The position numbers and the translations under genes were made by a program. Shown here one piece after another: positions 15,860 to 24,612 of a DNA stretch of 64,000 nucleotides. The stretch's first letter is position 1, and each line of letters opens with the position of its first letter. The stretch spans positions 27,332-91,331 of the forward strand of contig JABLYK010000004.1 of NCBI GenBank assembly GCA_018265835.1. Reading direction: 5' to 3'. This DNA comes from Oscillospiraceae bacterium. Lineage in GTDB: Bacteria > Bacillota > Clostridia > Oscillospirales > Oscillospiraceae. The notes beneath the pieces are model-generated. The model was not told the origin of the DNA and ran no database searches. It saw only the letters and a program-made list of their open reading frames with translations.

Positions 15860-17836
15860 TCATTCGATCATTTGGAGGAAGGTCTCCTCGCTGATGATCT
15901 CGACACCGAGGTCGAGCGCTTTCTGGTACTTCGAGCCGGTGTTCTCCCCGGCCAGCAGATAGGACGTCTTTTTTGAGACGGAGGACGACGTTTTCCCGCC
16001 GAACCGTTCGATGATGGCGCTCGCTTCGTCGCGGGTAAAGCGCTCGAGCGCGCCGGTCAGGACGAAGGTCTTGCCCGCAAAGCGGTGATCGACCACCTGT
16101 TCCTTGGATCGGAAGCTGACGCCCGCCGCGCGCAGGAGCGAAAGCTGGTGCTGCGACTGCGGATCGGCAAACCACTCCCGCAAAAACCGCGCTGTCGTCG
16201 GACCGATATCCGGAATGGCGGTGAGCTGCTCCTCCGTTGCGTCCATGAGCGCGTCAAGCGTTTCAAAATGCGCGGCCAGCACCTTGGCCGCCTTCTGCCC
16301 CACCTGACGGATGCCGAACGCACACAGCAGCCGCGCCAGACCGTTTTCCTTGCTCTTTTCCAGGGCCTGCATCAGATTCTCCGCCGATTTTTCGCCCATC
16401 CGGTCGAGCGCCGCGACCGCCTGTGGTTCGAGGTAGTAAAGCTCCGCCGGGGAGCTGACCAGCCCCGCGTTGATGAGCGATTCGCACAGGGACACGCCAA
16501 GACCGTCGATGTCCATCGCGTCGCGGGAAGCAAAATGCGCAATGTTCCGCAGCCGCTGCGCCGGGCATTCCGCGCCCGTGCACCTCAGCGCCACGCCGTC
16601 CTCGTCGCGGACGATCGGCGCGCCGCACTCCGGGCAGCGCTCCGGCATATGAAACGGCACGGCGTCCGCCGGGCGCTTGTCCCGCACGACGGAGAGCACC
16701 TCCGGAATGATCTCGCCCGCCTTTTGCACCAGCACCGTGTCGCCGATGCGCAGATCGAGCTTATCAATGAAATCCTGATTGTGCAGCGTGGCATTCGTCA
16801 CCGTCGTCCCAGCCAGACGCACGGGGTCAATGACAGCCTTCGGCGTCAGCACGCCGGTGCGGCCCACCTGCACTACAATATCCCGCACACGGCTCTCCTT
16901 TTTCTCCGGCGGGTACTTATAGGCCACCGCCCAGCGCGGGAACTTCGCCGTACTGCCAAGCGCTTCGCGCTGCGCCAGACGGTTGATCTTGATGACAGCG
17001 CCGTCGATGTCGAAGGGATAGGTCTCACGATTGTCACCGATCCACTCGATGCGCTTGCAGCAGTCATCCAGCGCGGCGCAGCGCTGATACGGCACGGTCG
17101 GAAATCCGAGCGACTGCAGGTAATCCAGCGTTTCGGCATGTGTCTCGAACACACGGTCGCCCGCGAATTGGAGATTGAAAATAATGATGTCAAGCTTGCG
17201 CTCCGCCGCGACCTTCGGATCCTGCTGGCGGACGGAGCCGGCAGCGGCGTTGCGGGGATTGGCCAGCAGCGTCTCACCGCGCACCTCACGCAGCGCGTTG
17301 ATCTCCCGGAACACCTCGTGCGACATATAGACCTCGCCGCGCACGATCAGGTGCTCCGGCGCATCGGTAAGCGTCATCGGCAGGTTTCGCAGCGTGCGGA
17401 GATTTTCCGTCACGTCCTCGCCGACAAGCCCGTCGCCGCGCGTCGCGCCGCGGACAAACACGCCGTTTTCATATTCCAGCGACATGGACAGCCCGTCGAT
17501 CTTCGGCTCCACAACATAGTCGTGCGCCTCCGGAATCGACACATCCATGCGTTCGCCAAAGGCGCGCAGCTCGTCAAAGGAAAACACGTCCTGCAAGCTC
17601 TCCAGCGGCACCTGATGGCGCACCTGTGCAAACGTGTTGAGCGCATAGCCGCCCACGCGCTGCGTCGGCGAATCCGGCGACTGATACTCCGGATGCGCCT
17701 GCTCCAGCTCCGTCAGGCGGCGCATCAGCGCGTCATATTCAAAGTCTGAGATCTCCGGCGCGTCCTTGACATAGTACAGCAGGTTGTGCTTTTCAATTTC
17801 CTTGCGCAGGGCCGCGATTTCGTTTTGTACATCCAT
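15860..17836 (-). CDS. ligA: NAD-dependent DNA ligase LigA
   Basis: A 658-residue essential replicative ligase. Domains run in order: Ia (LLYYVKDAPEISDFEYDALM, about 20-39, NMN binding); adenylation with lysine motif EPKIDGLSMSLEY (about 110); an OB fold (about 320); a four-cysteine zinc finger (CPECGAPI... CTGAECPAQR, about 400-425); helix-hairpin-helix repeats (about 440-570); and a C-terminal BRCT domain (FAGKTFVLTGAL, about 588). The length matches the family. Its ATG overlaps the yunB stop. Confidence 0.97.
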   Translation of the reverse strand: MDVQNEIAALRKEIEKHNLLYYVKDAPEISDFEYDALMRRLTELEQAHPEYQSPDSPTQRVGGYALNTFAQVRHQVPLESLQDVFSFDELRAFGERMDVSIPEAHDYVVEPKIDGLSMSLEYENGVFVRGATRGDGLVGEDVTENLRTLRNLPMTLTDAPEHLIVRGEVYMSHEVFREINALREVRGETLLANPRNAAAGSVRQQDPKVAAERKLDIIIFNLQFAGDRVFETHAETLDYLQSLGFPTVPYQRCAALDDCCKRIEWIGDNRETYPFDIDGAVIKINRLAQREALGSTAKFPRWAVAYKYPPEKKESRVRDIVVQVGRTGVLTPKAVIDPVRLAGTTVTNATLHNQDFIDKLDLRIGDTVLVQKAGEIIPEVLSVVRDKRPADAVPFHMPERCPECGAPIVRDEDGVALRCTGAECPAQRLRNIAHFASRDAMDIDGLGVSLCESLINAGLVSSPAELYYLEPQAVAALDRMGEKSAENLMQALEKSKENGLARLLCAFGIRQVGQKAAKVLAAHFETLDALMDATEEQLTAIPDIGPTTARFLREWFADPQSQHQLSLLRAAGVSFRSKEQVVDHRFAGKTFVLTGALERFTRDEASAIIERFGGKTSSSVSKKTSYLLAGENTGSKYQKALDLGVEIISEETFLQMIE

Positions 17837-18492
17837 TATGATTGCTCCACTTCAATATACGTTCCGGGCACGTCGCCCACAATGACAGTCTCAGCCAGAA
17901 GAACGTCCGTCTCCACCTCGACCGTGTTTTTCTGCCACGGGATCAGCACGTCGATCTCGACGTCCACGTGCAGATACAGCTGATATTTACTCTGGTTGAT
18001 TGCCGCCGACGCCAGCTCGTTGTGATAATCCACCTGCGGCGTCGTCAGCATTAAAATCCGAACCGGCAGCGGCATTTCAAACCCCGAAATCAGATTGATT
18101 CCCAGCAAAGTCTCCAGCGGAATGTCCAGCTCCAACGGCCGGCCGTCGTCCGTCTTCATCGTGACGTCCAGAATTTCCGTCGTGATCTGGCTGATTTGAT
18201 CCACATTGACGCTCAGCGCGGTAATGCGGCCGGACGCGTCAGTCTGAAAGGTATAATACTCGCCGCCGGCGACCTTCTCCATGACCTGATGCACCGTCGT
18301 ATTGACCCGCTCCTGCACCAGATCGGAGGCCTGATTGACCGCCAGCTCCGTGATAAACGACAGCGTCTTCGATATAAAATGTGCCGCGCCGCCCAGCAGT
18401 GCCAGCAATAAGATTCCAACGATCAGCAGCTTTGCACTGCGCTGCCGGGGGCGACGGGGCGCGCGCCGCCATGGCCGCCGTGTGCAGTACAT
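17836..18492 (-). CDS. yunB: Sporulation protein YunB
   Basis: A 218-residue membrane-anchored protein: basic N-terminus, one transmembrane segment (LLIVGILLLALLGGAAHFI, about 20-38), then an extracytoplasmic domain. The family-typical C-terminal stretch is INQSKYQLYLHVDVEIDVLI. In Bacillus YunB is sigma-E controlled and needed for efficient sporulation; its mechanism is unknown. The ATG at 18492 is preferred over 18498 because GAGGGGG then has 6-base spacing. A sigma-E-like promoter precedes it. Confidence 0.9.
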   Translation of the reverse strand: MYCTRRPWRRAPRRPRQRSAKLLIVGILLLALLGGAAHFISKTLSFITELAVNQASDLVQERVNTTVHQVMEKVAGGEYYTFQTDASGRITALSVNVDQISQITTEILDVTMKTDDGRPLELDIPLETLLGINLISGFEMPLPVRILMLTTPQVDYHNELASAAINQSKYQLYLHVDVEIDVLIPWQKNTVEVETDVLLAETVIVGDVPGTYIEVEQS

Positions 18493-18509
18493 AGGCATCC
18501 CCCTCTGCC

Positions 18510-18538
18510 ACCGTATGCACAGGGAGACAGAATTATGC
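18510..18538 (-). promoter_or_regulatory. Candidate sigma-E promoter of yunB
   Basis: GCATAAT (18538-18532), 14 bases, then CATACGGT (18517-18510) resembles the Bacillus sigma-E pattern (ATATT region, N14, CATACANT), with one mismatch in each box. It overlaps the end of murD, and yunB is a known sigma-E gene in Bacillus. Confidence 0.45.
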
Positions 18539-18540
18539 CA

Positions 18541-19923
18541 TTATTCCAGCGATTCGACAATCGCGCGGAAGGTATTGCCGCGCTCCTCGAAATTTTTGAA
18601 TCGGTCGAACGACGAACACGCGGGCGAAAGCGTCACGATATCCCCCGGCTCCGCCAGCCGGTATGCCGTCTCCACCGCCGTGCGGAAATCGTCCTCGATC
18701 ACAACCGGCAGCTTCTGCGCGTCGTAGTGCGCGTTTGCACGGATGGCGGCGGCAATGCGCTCTGCCGTCTCGCCGCAGAGCACCGCAGCCTTGGCGTGCA
18801 GGCAGATCTCGTCGCCCAGCGTGTCAAACGGGATGTGCTTATCGTGACCGCCCAGCAGCATGACCGGCGGCTTCGGCAGCGCGTGCAGTCCCGCAATGGC
18901 GCGCGTCGGGCTCGATGCGATCGAGTCGTTGATGAACCGCACGCCATGCAGCTCGCGGATGAACTCCATCCGGTGCGGCACGCCGGGAAACGTTTTTGCA
19001 ACGGAAACGCAATCGTCACGCGCGATCATCCCGTCGAGCGCAGCGAAAGCCGCCATATAATTCTCCACATTGTGCGCGCCGGGAATGCGGATGCCGGCGG
19101 CGTCCATGATCTTCTCCACCGCGCCGTCGTGCGCGCGGCAGATGACGCCATCCTGCAGGAAAACGCCGTTCTCCACCGGCCCAATGCTGCTGAACAGACG
19201 GACTTTCCCTGGCGCACCTGCGGCAAACTCCGGCGTGTGTGCGTCCTTCGCATTCAGCACCAGCACTGCATCCGGGTGCTGATGGAGATAAATATTCTGC
19301 TTTGCAGAGACGTAGTCCTCCAGATTCGGATGAACGTCCAAATGGTTCGGAGAGATGTTCGTAATAATCGCAATATCCGGCGCACACATCATGCTGTGGA
19401 GCTGGAACGAGCTCAGCTCCAGCACAGCGATATCGTCCGGCCGGATGTCCGGCACGCGGCAAAACAGCGGCGTGCCGATATTGCCGCCGAGGTGGACGGT
19501 GTATCCCGCAGCCCGGAGCAGCTCCGCTGTGACGGTGGAGGTCGTTGTCTTACCGTCGCTGCCCGTAATGGCAATGATTCTGCAGGGGCAGAGCGCGCAA
19601 AACGCCTCCATCTCCGACGTGAGCACCGCGCCGCGCGCAGCCGCCGCTGCAAGCTGCGCTACATTCGGCAGCACGCCCGGCGTGCGGAAAATTACGTCAA
19701 AATCCAAATGCTCCAAATAGTCGTCGCCAAGAATGAGCTTGCCGCCCTTCCTTTTGACCTCATTGCCGATCTCGCCCAGCGCATCGCTGCTGCGCTTGTC
19801 GCACACGGTCACATCACAGCTGTTTTCCAAAAGCAGCCGCACCAGCGGCGTATTGCTCACGCCCAGCCCGATCACGCCGATGCGCTTTCCTTTCAGGCTG
19901 CCGATATAATCGTTGAAATTCAT
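18541..19923 (-). CDS. murD: UDP-N-acetylmuramoylalanine--D-glutamate ligase MurD
   Basis: A 460-residue cytoplasmic Mur ligase adding D-glutamate to UDP-MurNAc-L-Ala in peptidoglycan synthesis. The N-terminal Rossmann domain has GKRIGVIGLGVSNTPL (about 12-27). The ATP loop is ITGSDGKTTTSTVTAELL (about 117), the central-domain NISPNHLDVH follows (about 185), and the C-terminal FINDSIASSPTRAIAGL lies near 320. ATG 19923 has AAGGGGAG upstream; a GTG three codons earlier abuts the ribosome site and is less likely. It leads the minus-strand run to yunB and ligA. Confidence 0.96.
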   Translation of the reverse strand: MNFNDYIGSLKGKRIGVIGLGVSNTPLVRLLLENSCDVTVCDKRSSDALGEIGNEVKRKGGKLILGDDYLEHLDFDVIFRTPGVLPNVAQLAAAAARGAVLTSEMEAFCALCPCRIIAITGSDGKTTTSTVTAELLRAAGYTVHLGGNIGTPLFCRVPDIRPDDIAVLELSSFQLHSMMCAPDIAIITNISPNHLDVHPNLEDYVSAKQNIYLHQHPDAVLVLNAKDAHTPEFAAGAPGKVRLFSSIGPVENGVFLQDGVICRAHDGAVEKIMDAAGIRIPGAHNVENYMAAFAALDGMIARDDCVSVAKTFPGVPHRMEFIRELHGVRFINDSIASSPTRAIAGLHALPKPPVMLLGGHDKHIPFDTLGDEICLHAKAAVLCGETAERIAAAIRANAHYDAQKLPVVIEDDFRTAVETAYRLAEPGDIVTLSPACSSFDRFKNFEERGNTFRAIVESLE

Positions 19924-20070
19924 CGGAATCACTCCCCTTATCTACCTGATTATACTTCCCATTTTCCCTGAATACAAGAAAATATATTTTGAAACCTGTT
20001 GATCCGCTCAGGCCTGCATGGGGAGGGTCTGGGCGGGGATTGGTTATTCCCTCCCAGTAATTTCAATCTT

Positions 20071-20138
20071 TTTCTTCGGTCCATGCCTCATGGACCGAAG
20101 AAATTGTAAAGGGAAGACAAAAAATGTCTTCCCTTTAC
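20071..20138. repeat. Two tandem perfect hairpins upstream of rnpB
   Basis: Hairpin 1 has 15-bp arms 20071-20085 and 20089-20103 (TTTCTTCGGTCCATG) with a 3-base loop. Hairpin 2 has 13-bp arms 20106-20118 and 20126-20138 (GTAAAGGGAAGAC) with a 7-base loop. They lie between the divergent murD and rnpB start sites, so no terminator is needed on either strand. The purpose is unknown. Confidence 0.8.
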
Positions 20139-20158
20139 GAAAATATGTTTTCTTCCGC

Positions 20159-20187
20159 TTGACTATCACAGGCCAGATGGGTAAAAT
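20159..20187 (+). promoter_or_regulatory. Sigma-A promoter of rnpB
   Basis: TTGACT at 20159-20164, a 17-base spacer, then TAAAAT at 20182-20187. The predicted start falls at about 20194, exactly where the P1 helix of RNase P RNA begins. Confidence 0.88.
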
Positions 20188-20191
20188 AGTC

Positions 20192-20537
20192 GGGCGAGCA
20201 GGCCGAGCAGCCGCGGGCACAAGCCGAAAGGCTGTGCGTGAGGAAAGTCCGGGCTCCACAGGGCAAGGATAACGGGTAACACCCGCCAGGGGCGACCCTC
20301 GGACAAGTGCAACAGAAACAAACCGCCCGAGCGATCGGGTAAGGGTGGAAAAGTGAGGTAAGAGCTCACTCGCCGGCTGGAGACAGTGCGGCGCTGTAAA
20401 CTCTATCCGGAGCAACACCGCGGAGGGACATACGGCCGGCCCGGCCGTCCCATGGAGGTGGCTGGAACGCACCGGCAACGGTGCGTCTAGATAGATGGCT
20501 GCTTAAGACAGAACCCGGCTTACAGACCCGCTCGTAT
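20192..20537 (+). ncRNA. rnpB: RNase P RNA (class A)
   Basis: Catalytic RNA that removes tRNA 5' leaders, partnering the RnpA protein. The universal conserved regions are present: GAGGAAAGTCCGGGCTCC near 20240, ACAGAAA near 20309, GGTAAGAGCTCAC near 20356, then AGATAGATGGCTGC (20489) and ACAGAACCCGGCTTA (20508-20522). The latter forms P4 with the first block. P1 is closed by GCGAGC (20194-20199) and GCTCGT (20530-20535). The length of about 345 is typical. Confidence 0.96.
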
Positions 20538-20546
20538 CATAAAAAA

Positions 20547-20585
20547 GCTTCCGTCCCGGATCAAATCCACGACGGAAGCCTTTTT
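20547..20585. terminator. Bidirectional terminator between rnpB and the glycosyltransferase gene
   Basis: Stem GCTTCCGTC (20547-20555) with GACGGAAGC (20571-20579), followed by a T-run on the plus strand and preceded by six As that give a T-run on the minus strand. It ends both converging transcripts. Confidence 0.88.
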
Positions 20586-20587
20586 AT

Positions 20588-21931
20588 TTATTCTTTCGTA
20601 AGAAACTGCTGCGTTTGTTTTACGCCAATAAGAATTGCCTCCACAAACAGAGAAATAGAAATTCCAAGGAGGATATACCTTGCCGGCATTAAAGAAGCAT
20701 TGTATCTGCCAAATGCGAACGTCATTGCGTATATCATTACATTTCCCATATACAAAATTGCAAGGAACAGAATCTGCTGTCGGTTTCTTTTCAGCACAAG
20801 TGCCGCAATCACTGCGCAAACACATAGAATGGTGTTCAATCTCTGCAAATTCGAAACAGTATCAGCTGAGACATAAAATGCATTATCCCAATAGAAAGTG
20901 TCATTTATAATTGACAATGGTTTTAGAAACCCATAGGAATATATCAGGCTTTTCATGTCGCGCTCTGCCCACACCCGGAGTCTATAATTTGCTTTTATCC
21001 CATCGCTCCTCAAGTCGATGTATTTGGAATATTGCGGGAGTACATTGCCGTTCTCATCATAATATTGCGCATACTTTTCTTTGACAACATCTGTTACATT
21101 TGTTTCGTAATCTAGACTCTCATCAGTTGGGTATCGAATTCCCTGATATGTTCCGAGCAATGTCGGATTCCCCGCGCCATAGGTCAGTGGAATAAAAGCG
21201 TCAAATTGCTTCATGTTCCGAGCGCACCAAGGAATTTCAAAGCAAAGAACGGCGCAGGCAACAATTACAATTTGTTTGAGTAATTTTTTCCTGTCATATT
21301 TCACAATTAAAAGATACACCATTGCAAATAACGGATAAATTGCAATATTTGCTTTCAGCATAAGCCCCGTCATATATGCTATCAGGCATCCCCAAAATGA
21401 AATATTGTCCTGCCTTTTCCCCATTCTGAGCGTGAAATAAATCATGGCCGCAAAGCTACACATAAAAGGAGTCTCTGTGAGAATCAGATTATCCATCCAC
21501 GCAAACTCGGCTCCAAACAAAGGCAGCGATGCAACTACGCCACACCATTTTGGTGCAAACATACAGACACTCCTGTAAATGAACCAAGCTGTTAAAGTTC
21601 CCCAAATAATCCAAAGGAGTTTCAACGCCGCCCACAGCAACTTGCCCTCTCCAAAAACAAGCACAAACGCCCCTATGAGCCACGTCATGCCAGGCATGAT
21701 TTGCGCACTTGGATACTCACCGTGCATGGACACTACGCCCGTCTTTGCAAACGTGATACCACTTATGACATAGCTCATATCATCGCTATCCAGTGTATAG
21801 GTGAGTCCGAGATGATACAAAAGCAATACCCGCTCGATGAACAGCACTGCCATCAAAATTAAAATTGCTTTATGCTCGTGTAAAAAAGTGCGAAAGTTAG
21901 ATTTGCCGTGCGTTCCCTGTAAGCTAGTCAT
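20588..21931 (-). CDS. Polytopic membrane glycosyltransferase (GT-C/GT39-like)
   Basis: A 447-residue protein with about 10-12 hydrophobic segments. The first extracytoplasmic loop carries the acidic motif TLDSDDMSYV (about 45-54), the position of the catalytic acidic pair in GT-C enzymes that use polyprenyl-phosphate sugars. A large outside loop (about 260-335) precedes the last helices. It probably transfers a sugar to a cell-surface acceptor. ATG 21931 overlaps the upstream DUF2304 stop; an in-frame TTG eleven codons earlier is possible. Base composition is clearly AT-richer than its flanks. Final gene of the minus arm of the island. Confidence 0.75.
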   Translation of the reverse strand: MTSLQGTHGKSNFRTFLHEHKAILILMAVLFIERVLLLYHLGLTYTLDSDDMSYVISGITFAKTGVVSMHGEYPSAQIMPGMTWLIGAFVLVFGEGKLLWAALKLLWIIWGTLTAWFIYRSVCMFAPKWCGVVASLPLFGAEFAWMDNLILTETPFMCSFAAMIYFTLRMGKRQDNISFWGCLIAYMTGLMLKANIAIYPLFAMVYLLIVKYDRKKLLKQIVIVACAVLCFEIPWCARNMKQFDAFIPLTYGAGNPTLLGTYQGIRYPTDESLDYETNVTDVVKEKYAQYYDENGNVLPQYSKYIDLRSDGIKANYRLRVWAERDMKSLIYSYGFLKPLSIINDTFYWDNAFYVSADTVSNLQRLNTILCVCAVIAALVLKRNRQQILFLAILYMGNVMIYAMTFAFGRYNASLMPARYILLGISISLFVEAILIGVKQTQQFLTKE

Positions 21932-22286
21932 GTTTGCACTCACTTTCTTGCTTATGTTGATCAAGCGTAGTCAACGCCAACTCCTGTATCAGTTTTTCTA
22001 TTTGTATCGTTTGCTTTGATAATGCTATAGTTTGCCGGAATACCAGCATAAAAAGCATAATCAAGGCCACGAAAAAGACAAAATTCGATGGCGTTTCAAT
22101 GCCAAGCGCTCGGCTAAGGTATATTGCGATTTGAGGGAAAATCGCCAGCAGTAGCATCATGATTGCCATGAGCATCCATAGTAAAGAATCTTTCAATAGC
22201 AGTTTTTTTGAATGCACTGTTTTTAAGACAAAAATAAAGAAAAGTATAGAAATCAAAAACAAAAACAATCTCAGTTGAACATTCAT
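21924..22286 (-). CDS. DUF2304 family membrane protein
   Basis: A 120-residue protein with three hydrophobic helices (about 3-22, 33-55, 66-86) and a basic/charged C-terminal tail predicted to be a short coiled coil (KQTIQIEKLIQELALTTL). DUF2304 proteins are often encoded next to a soluble dolichyl-phosphate-mannose-synthase-like GT2, and that is the case here. The GT2 at 22289 lacks its own membrane helices, so this protein may anchor it. It starts 2 bases after the GT2 stop. Confidence 0.85.
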   Translation of the reverse strand: MNVQLRLFLFLISILFFIFVLKTVHSKKLLLKDSLLWMLMAIMMLLLAIFPQIAIYLSRALGIETPSNFVFFVALIMLFMLVFRQTIALSKQTIQIEKLIQELALTTLDQHKQESECKHD

Positions 22287-22288
22287 CT

Positions 22289-22999
22289 CTACACCTCACT
22301 TCCACCAATACTGGTAATTAGAATGGCAAGCGAAACTTTTATCATATACAAACATGATTTCCATGTACGAATTGAAGACTGTCCGCCAGTCCTAGGCTTC
22401 ATTTTAGCCGGTATCTCCCGAATTCGATATCCTTGCAAAGCGAGTTGCACAATAGATTCCGGTTCAGGATAGTCCTGCGGATAATCAGAGTCAAACTGCT
22501 TAATCACTTTTTGGGATGCCGCACGGTAACCTGACGTACAATCCAAAATCCGATTTCCCGTAGTAAGTCGAATCAAGAATGATAAAATATGTATTCCAAC
22601 TCTACGCATCTTCGTAGATTGAAATGTTTTATTCTCATCTACAAACCGTGAACCAATGACCAAGTCGGCATCTTGGAGCGCATCCAGTAAATCCGGGAGG
22701 CTACTAATGTCATGCTGCCCATCGCCGTCAAATTGTACCGCCGCGTCATAGTTATGACGGTTGGCATATCGGTAACCAGTTTGCACAGCCGCGCCAATTC
22801 CCTGATTACAGACATGGCTGACTACACGGAAGCCGTTTTCTTTGCAAACATCTAAAGTATGGTCAGAAGACCCGTCGTTGATAATCAGGTAATCAAGTTT
22901 AACCTCACTCTGCAGACCATTAAAATCAATAATTTGACGTACAGTATTAGCAATGTTATCCTCTTCATTATACGCAGGAATAATCATAAGTACACGCAT
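22289..22999 (-). CDS. Family 2 glycosyltransferase (polyprenyl-phosphate sugar synthase-like)
   Basis: A 236-residue GT-A fold enzyme. Motifs in order: VLMIIPAYNEEDNI (3-16), YLIINDGSSDHT (about 43), AAVQFDGDGQHD (about 85, DXD metal site), DLVIGSRFVDE (about 109) and LDCTSGYRA (about 152). This is the DPM1/GtrB subgroup, which makes polyprenyl-phosphate-linked sugars at the cytoplasmic face. The C-terminal transmembrane pair found in GtrB is missing. GGAG is 8 bases before the ATG. Confidence 0.92.
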   Translation of the reverse strand: MRVLMIIPAYNEEDNIANTVRQIIDFNGLQSEVKLDYLIINDGSSDHTLDVCKENGFRVVSHVCNQGIGAAVQTGYRYANRHNYDAAVQFDGDGQHDISSLPDLLDALQDADLVIGSRFVDENKTFQSTKMRRVGIHILSFLIRLTTGNRILDCTSGYRAASQKVIKQFDSDYPQDYPEPESIVQLALQGYRIREIPAKMKPRTGGQSSIRTWKSCLYMIKVSLAILITSIGGSEV

Positions 23000-23091
23000 A
23001 AAACTTTCTCCATGGAACATTATTTTTTCTATCTCTCATATCCTATACGTTTTTTGCCGAAAAAGTCACGCTTATTAATAGACATTCCCGA

Positions 23092-23120
23092 TTGAAATTT
23101 CAAAAATTCCGGGTTATACT
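23092..23120 (+). promoter_or_regulatory. Sigma-A promoter of the gtrA-like gene
   Basis: TTGAAA (23092-23097), 17 bases, then TATACT (23115-23120). It is about 50 bases upstream of the ATG and points away from the GT2 gene. Confidence 0.7.
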
Positions 23121-23172
23121 AAAAACATCTCGAATAAACTTGAATGGACTCCTTTTTTAGGATTATACGCCT

Positions 23173-23625
23173 ATGGAAAAACAAAATCAATATCCATACA
23201 ACAGCCGATTTAAGAAACTATTTCAGAAATTCGCAAAGCTGATAAAATTTGCACTCTCTTCTGGACTCAGCTTTCTTATTGATTTCAGCTTATACGCATT
23301 GTTTCTGAAGGTCACCAACGGACTCGCACACAGTCTCATCGTAAGCAATATTTCCGCCCGTATTATCAGCAGCAGTGTAAATTATATTGTAAACCGGAAC
23401 CTTGTTTTTTCTCATAAGGGCAACATGGCAAAGAGCGCACTCGAATACTTCGCCCTTGCAATATTTATACTGTTCGCTAATACCATTCTGCTTAGTATTC
23501 TTGTGAATCATTTCGGAGTCAAAAAGTTAGTAGCAAAACTATTGGTAGAAGCAACTCTATTCATAATCAGTTGGACTATACAACGTTTTGTGATCTTTCG
23601 AAATCGCAACAACACCGATGACTGA
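23173..23625 (+). CDS. GtrA family membrane protein
   Basis: A 150-residue protein with four transmembrane helices (about 20-42, 50-70, 92-112, 118-138). It has the GtrA pattern FALSSGLSFLIDFSLYALF and NYIVNRNLVFSHKG. GtrA proteins are proposed to flip polyprenyl-phosphate sugars made by GtrB. It is divergent from the GT2/DUF2304/GT-C genes and completes a three-part glycosylation module. AT-rich like its neighbours. The ribosome site (AGGA) is modest. Confidence 0.92.
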   Translation: MEKQNQYPYNSRFKKLFQKFAKLIKFALSSGLSFLIDFSLYALFLKVTNGLAHSLIVSNISARIISSSVNYIVNRNLVFSHKGNMAKSALEYFALAIFILFANTILLSILVNHFGVKKLVAKLLVEATLFIISWTIQRFVIFRNRNNTDD

Positions 23626-23722
23626 ATTTTTCCCAAATAAGTCCATTCCCCAAAATGTTCCGTCCCGTGAAAGCTTTCTCACGCTCCCCAGTTGTGCCAA
23701 ACTTCTTGATTATCATAACAAA

Positions 23723-23758
23723 AATGAGGTAATTAGTATAAAAACTAACTACCTCATT
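23723..23758. terminator. Bidirectional terminator between gtrA-like gene and yebC
   Basis: 15-base arms 23723-23737 and 23744-23758 (AATGAGGTAATTAGT), with one A.C mismatch on the plus strand and G.U on the minus strand, so the minus RNA pairs fully. T-runs follow on both strands. Confidence 0.8.
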
Positions 23759-23790
23759 TAATACTTTTATCAGGGAAAAGCCCGGGAAGC

Positions 23791-24522
23791 TTACTCTTCC
23801 CAGTTGTGCCAGACGTTCTGGACATCGTCGTTGTCCTCGAACATATCCAGCATCTTCTGCAGATTTTTAAGATTGTCCTCGCCGGTGACCTGCACGGTGT
23901 TCTGCGGGACCATTTCCACCTGTGCAGAGAGCAGCTCATAGCCATGCTGCGTCAGGTATTCCGCCACCTCGGTGACAGCGTCCGGCCCGGTATAGACGGT
24001 GAACACATCCTCGTCGGGCACGAAATCGTCCGCGCCGCCTTCCAGCGTATCTTCCATGACTTTGTCCTCGTCCAGCTCCCCGTCCTCGTTGTTGATGACG
24101 ATGACGCCCTTTTTGTCGAACGACCAGGACACGCAGCCGGCCGCGCCCATATTCCCGCCGTATTTGTCGAAATAATGGCGCACCTCCGATGCGGTACGGT
24201 TGCGGTTATCTGTCATGGTTTCCACAATGATTGCAACGCCGCACGGGCCGTAGCCTTCATATGTGATCGACTCAAAATTGTCCGTATTGCCGGCGCCGAG
24301 CGCCTTTTCGATCGTGCGCTTAATGTTATCATTCGGCATGTTGGCGGCCTTCGCCTTCGTGATGACGGCTGCCAGGCGGGAATTGTTCGCGGGGTCTCCG
24401 CTTCCGCCCTCTTTAACGGCAACGATCATTTCACGAGCGATCTTGGTGAACGCCTGCGCACGCTTGGCGTCCTGCGCGCCCTTGGTTTTCTGTATATTAT
24501 GCCACTTGGAATGTCCGGACAT
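23791..24522 (-). CDS. YebC/PmpR family protein
   Basis: A 243-residue conserved cytoplasmic protein. The invariant start MSGHSKWHNIQKTKGAQDAK fixes the ATG at 24522, with GAGGAG before it. GYGPCGVAIIVETMTDNRNR lies at about 85-104. It is classed as a DNA-binding transcriptional regulator, and YebC proteins have also been linked to relief of ribosome stalling at polyproline. It has its own promoter and the shared terminator. The core-like composition marks the end of the AT-rich island. Confidence 0.95.
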   Translation of the reverse strand: MSGHSKWHNIQKTKGAQDAKRAQAFTKIAREMIVAVKEGGSGDPANNSRLAAVITKAKAANMPNDNIKRTIEKALGAGNTDNFESITYEGYGPCGVAIIVETMTDNRNRTASEVRHYFDKYGGNMGAAGCVSWSFDKKGVIVINNEDGELDEDKVMEDTLEGGADDFVPDEDVFTVYTGPDAVTEVAEYLTQHGYELLSAQVEMVPQNTVQVTGEDNLKNLQKMLDMFEDNDDVQNVWHNWEE

Positions 24523-24556
24523 GGTTCCAACTCCTCTTGTCAAAAATGCTCTACAT

Positions 24557-24585
24557 AGTGTAGCACACTCTTTTCCGCGTGGCAA
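24557..24585 (-). promoter_or_regulatory. Sigma-A promoter of yebC
   Basis: TTGCCA (24585-24580), a 17-base spacer, then TACACT (24562-24557), about 35 bases before the ATG. Confidence 0.6.
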
Positions 24586-24612
24586 GAAAAATTCCACAGA
24601 TTTGCCGGGAAT

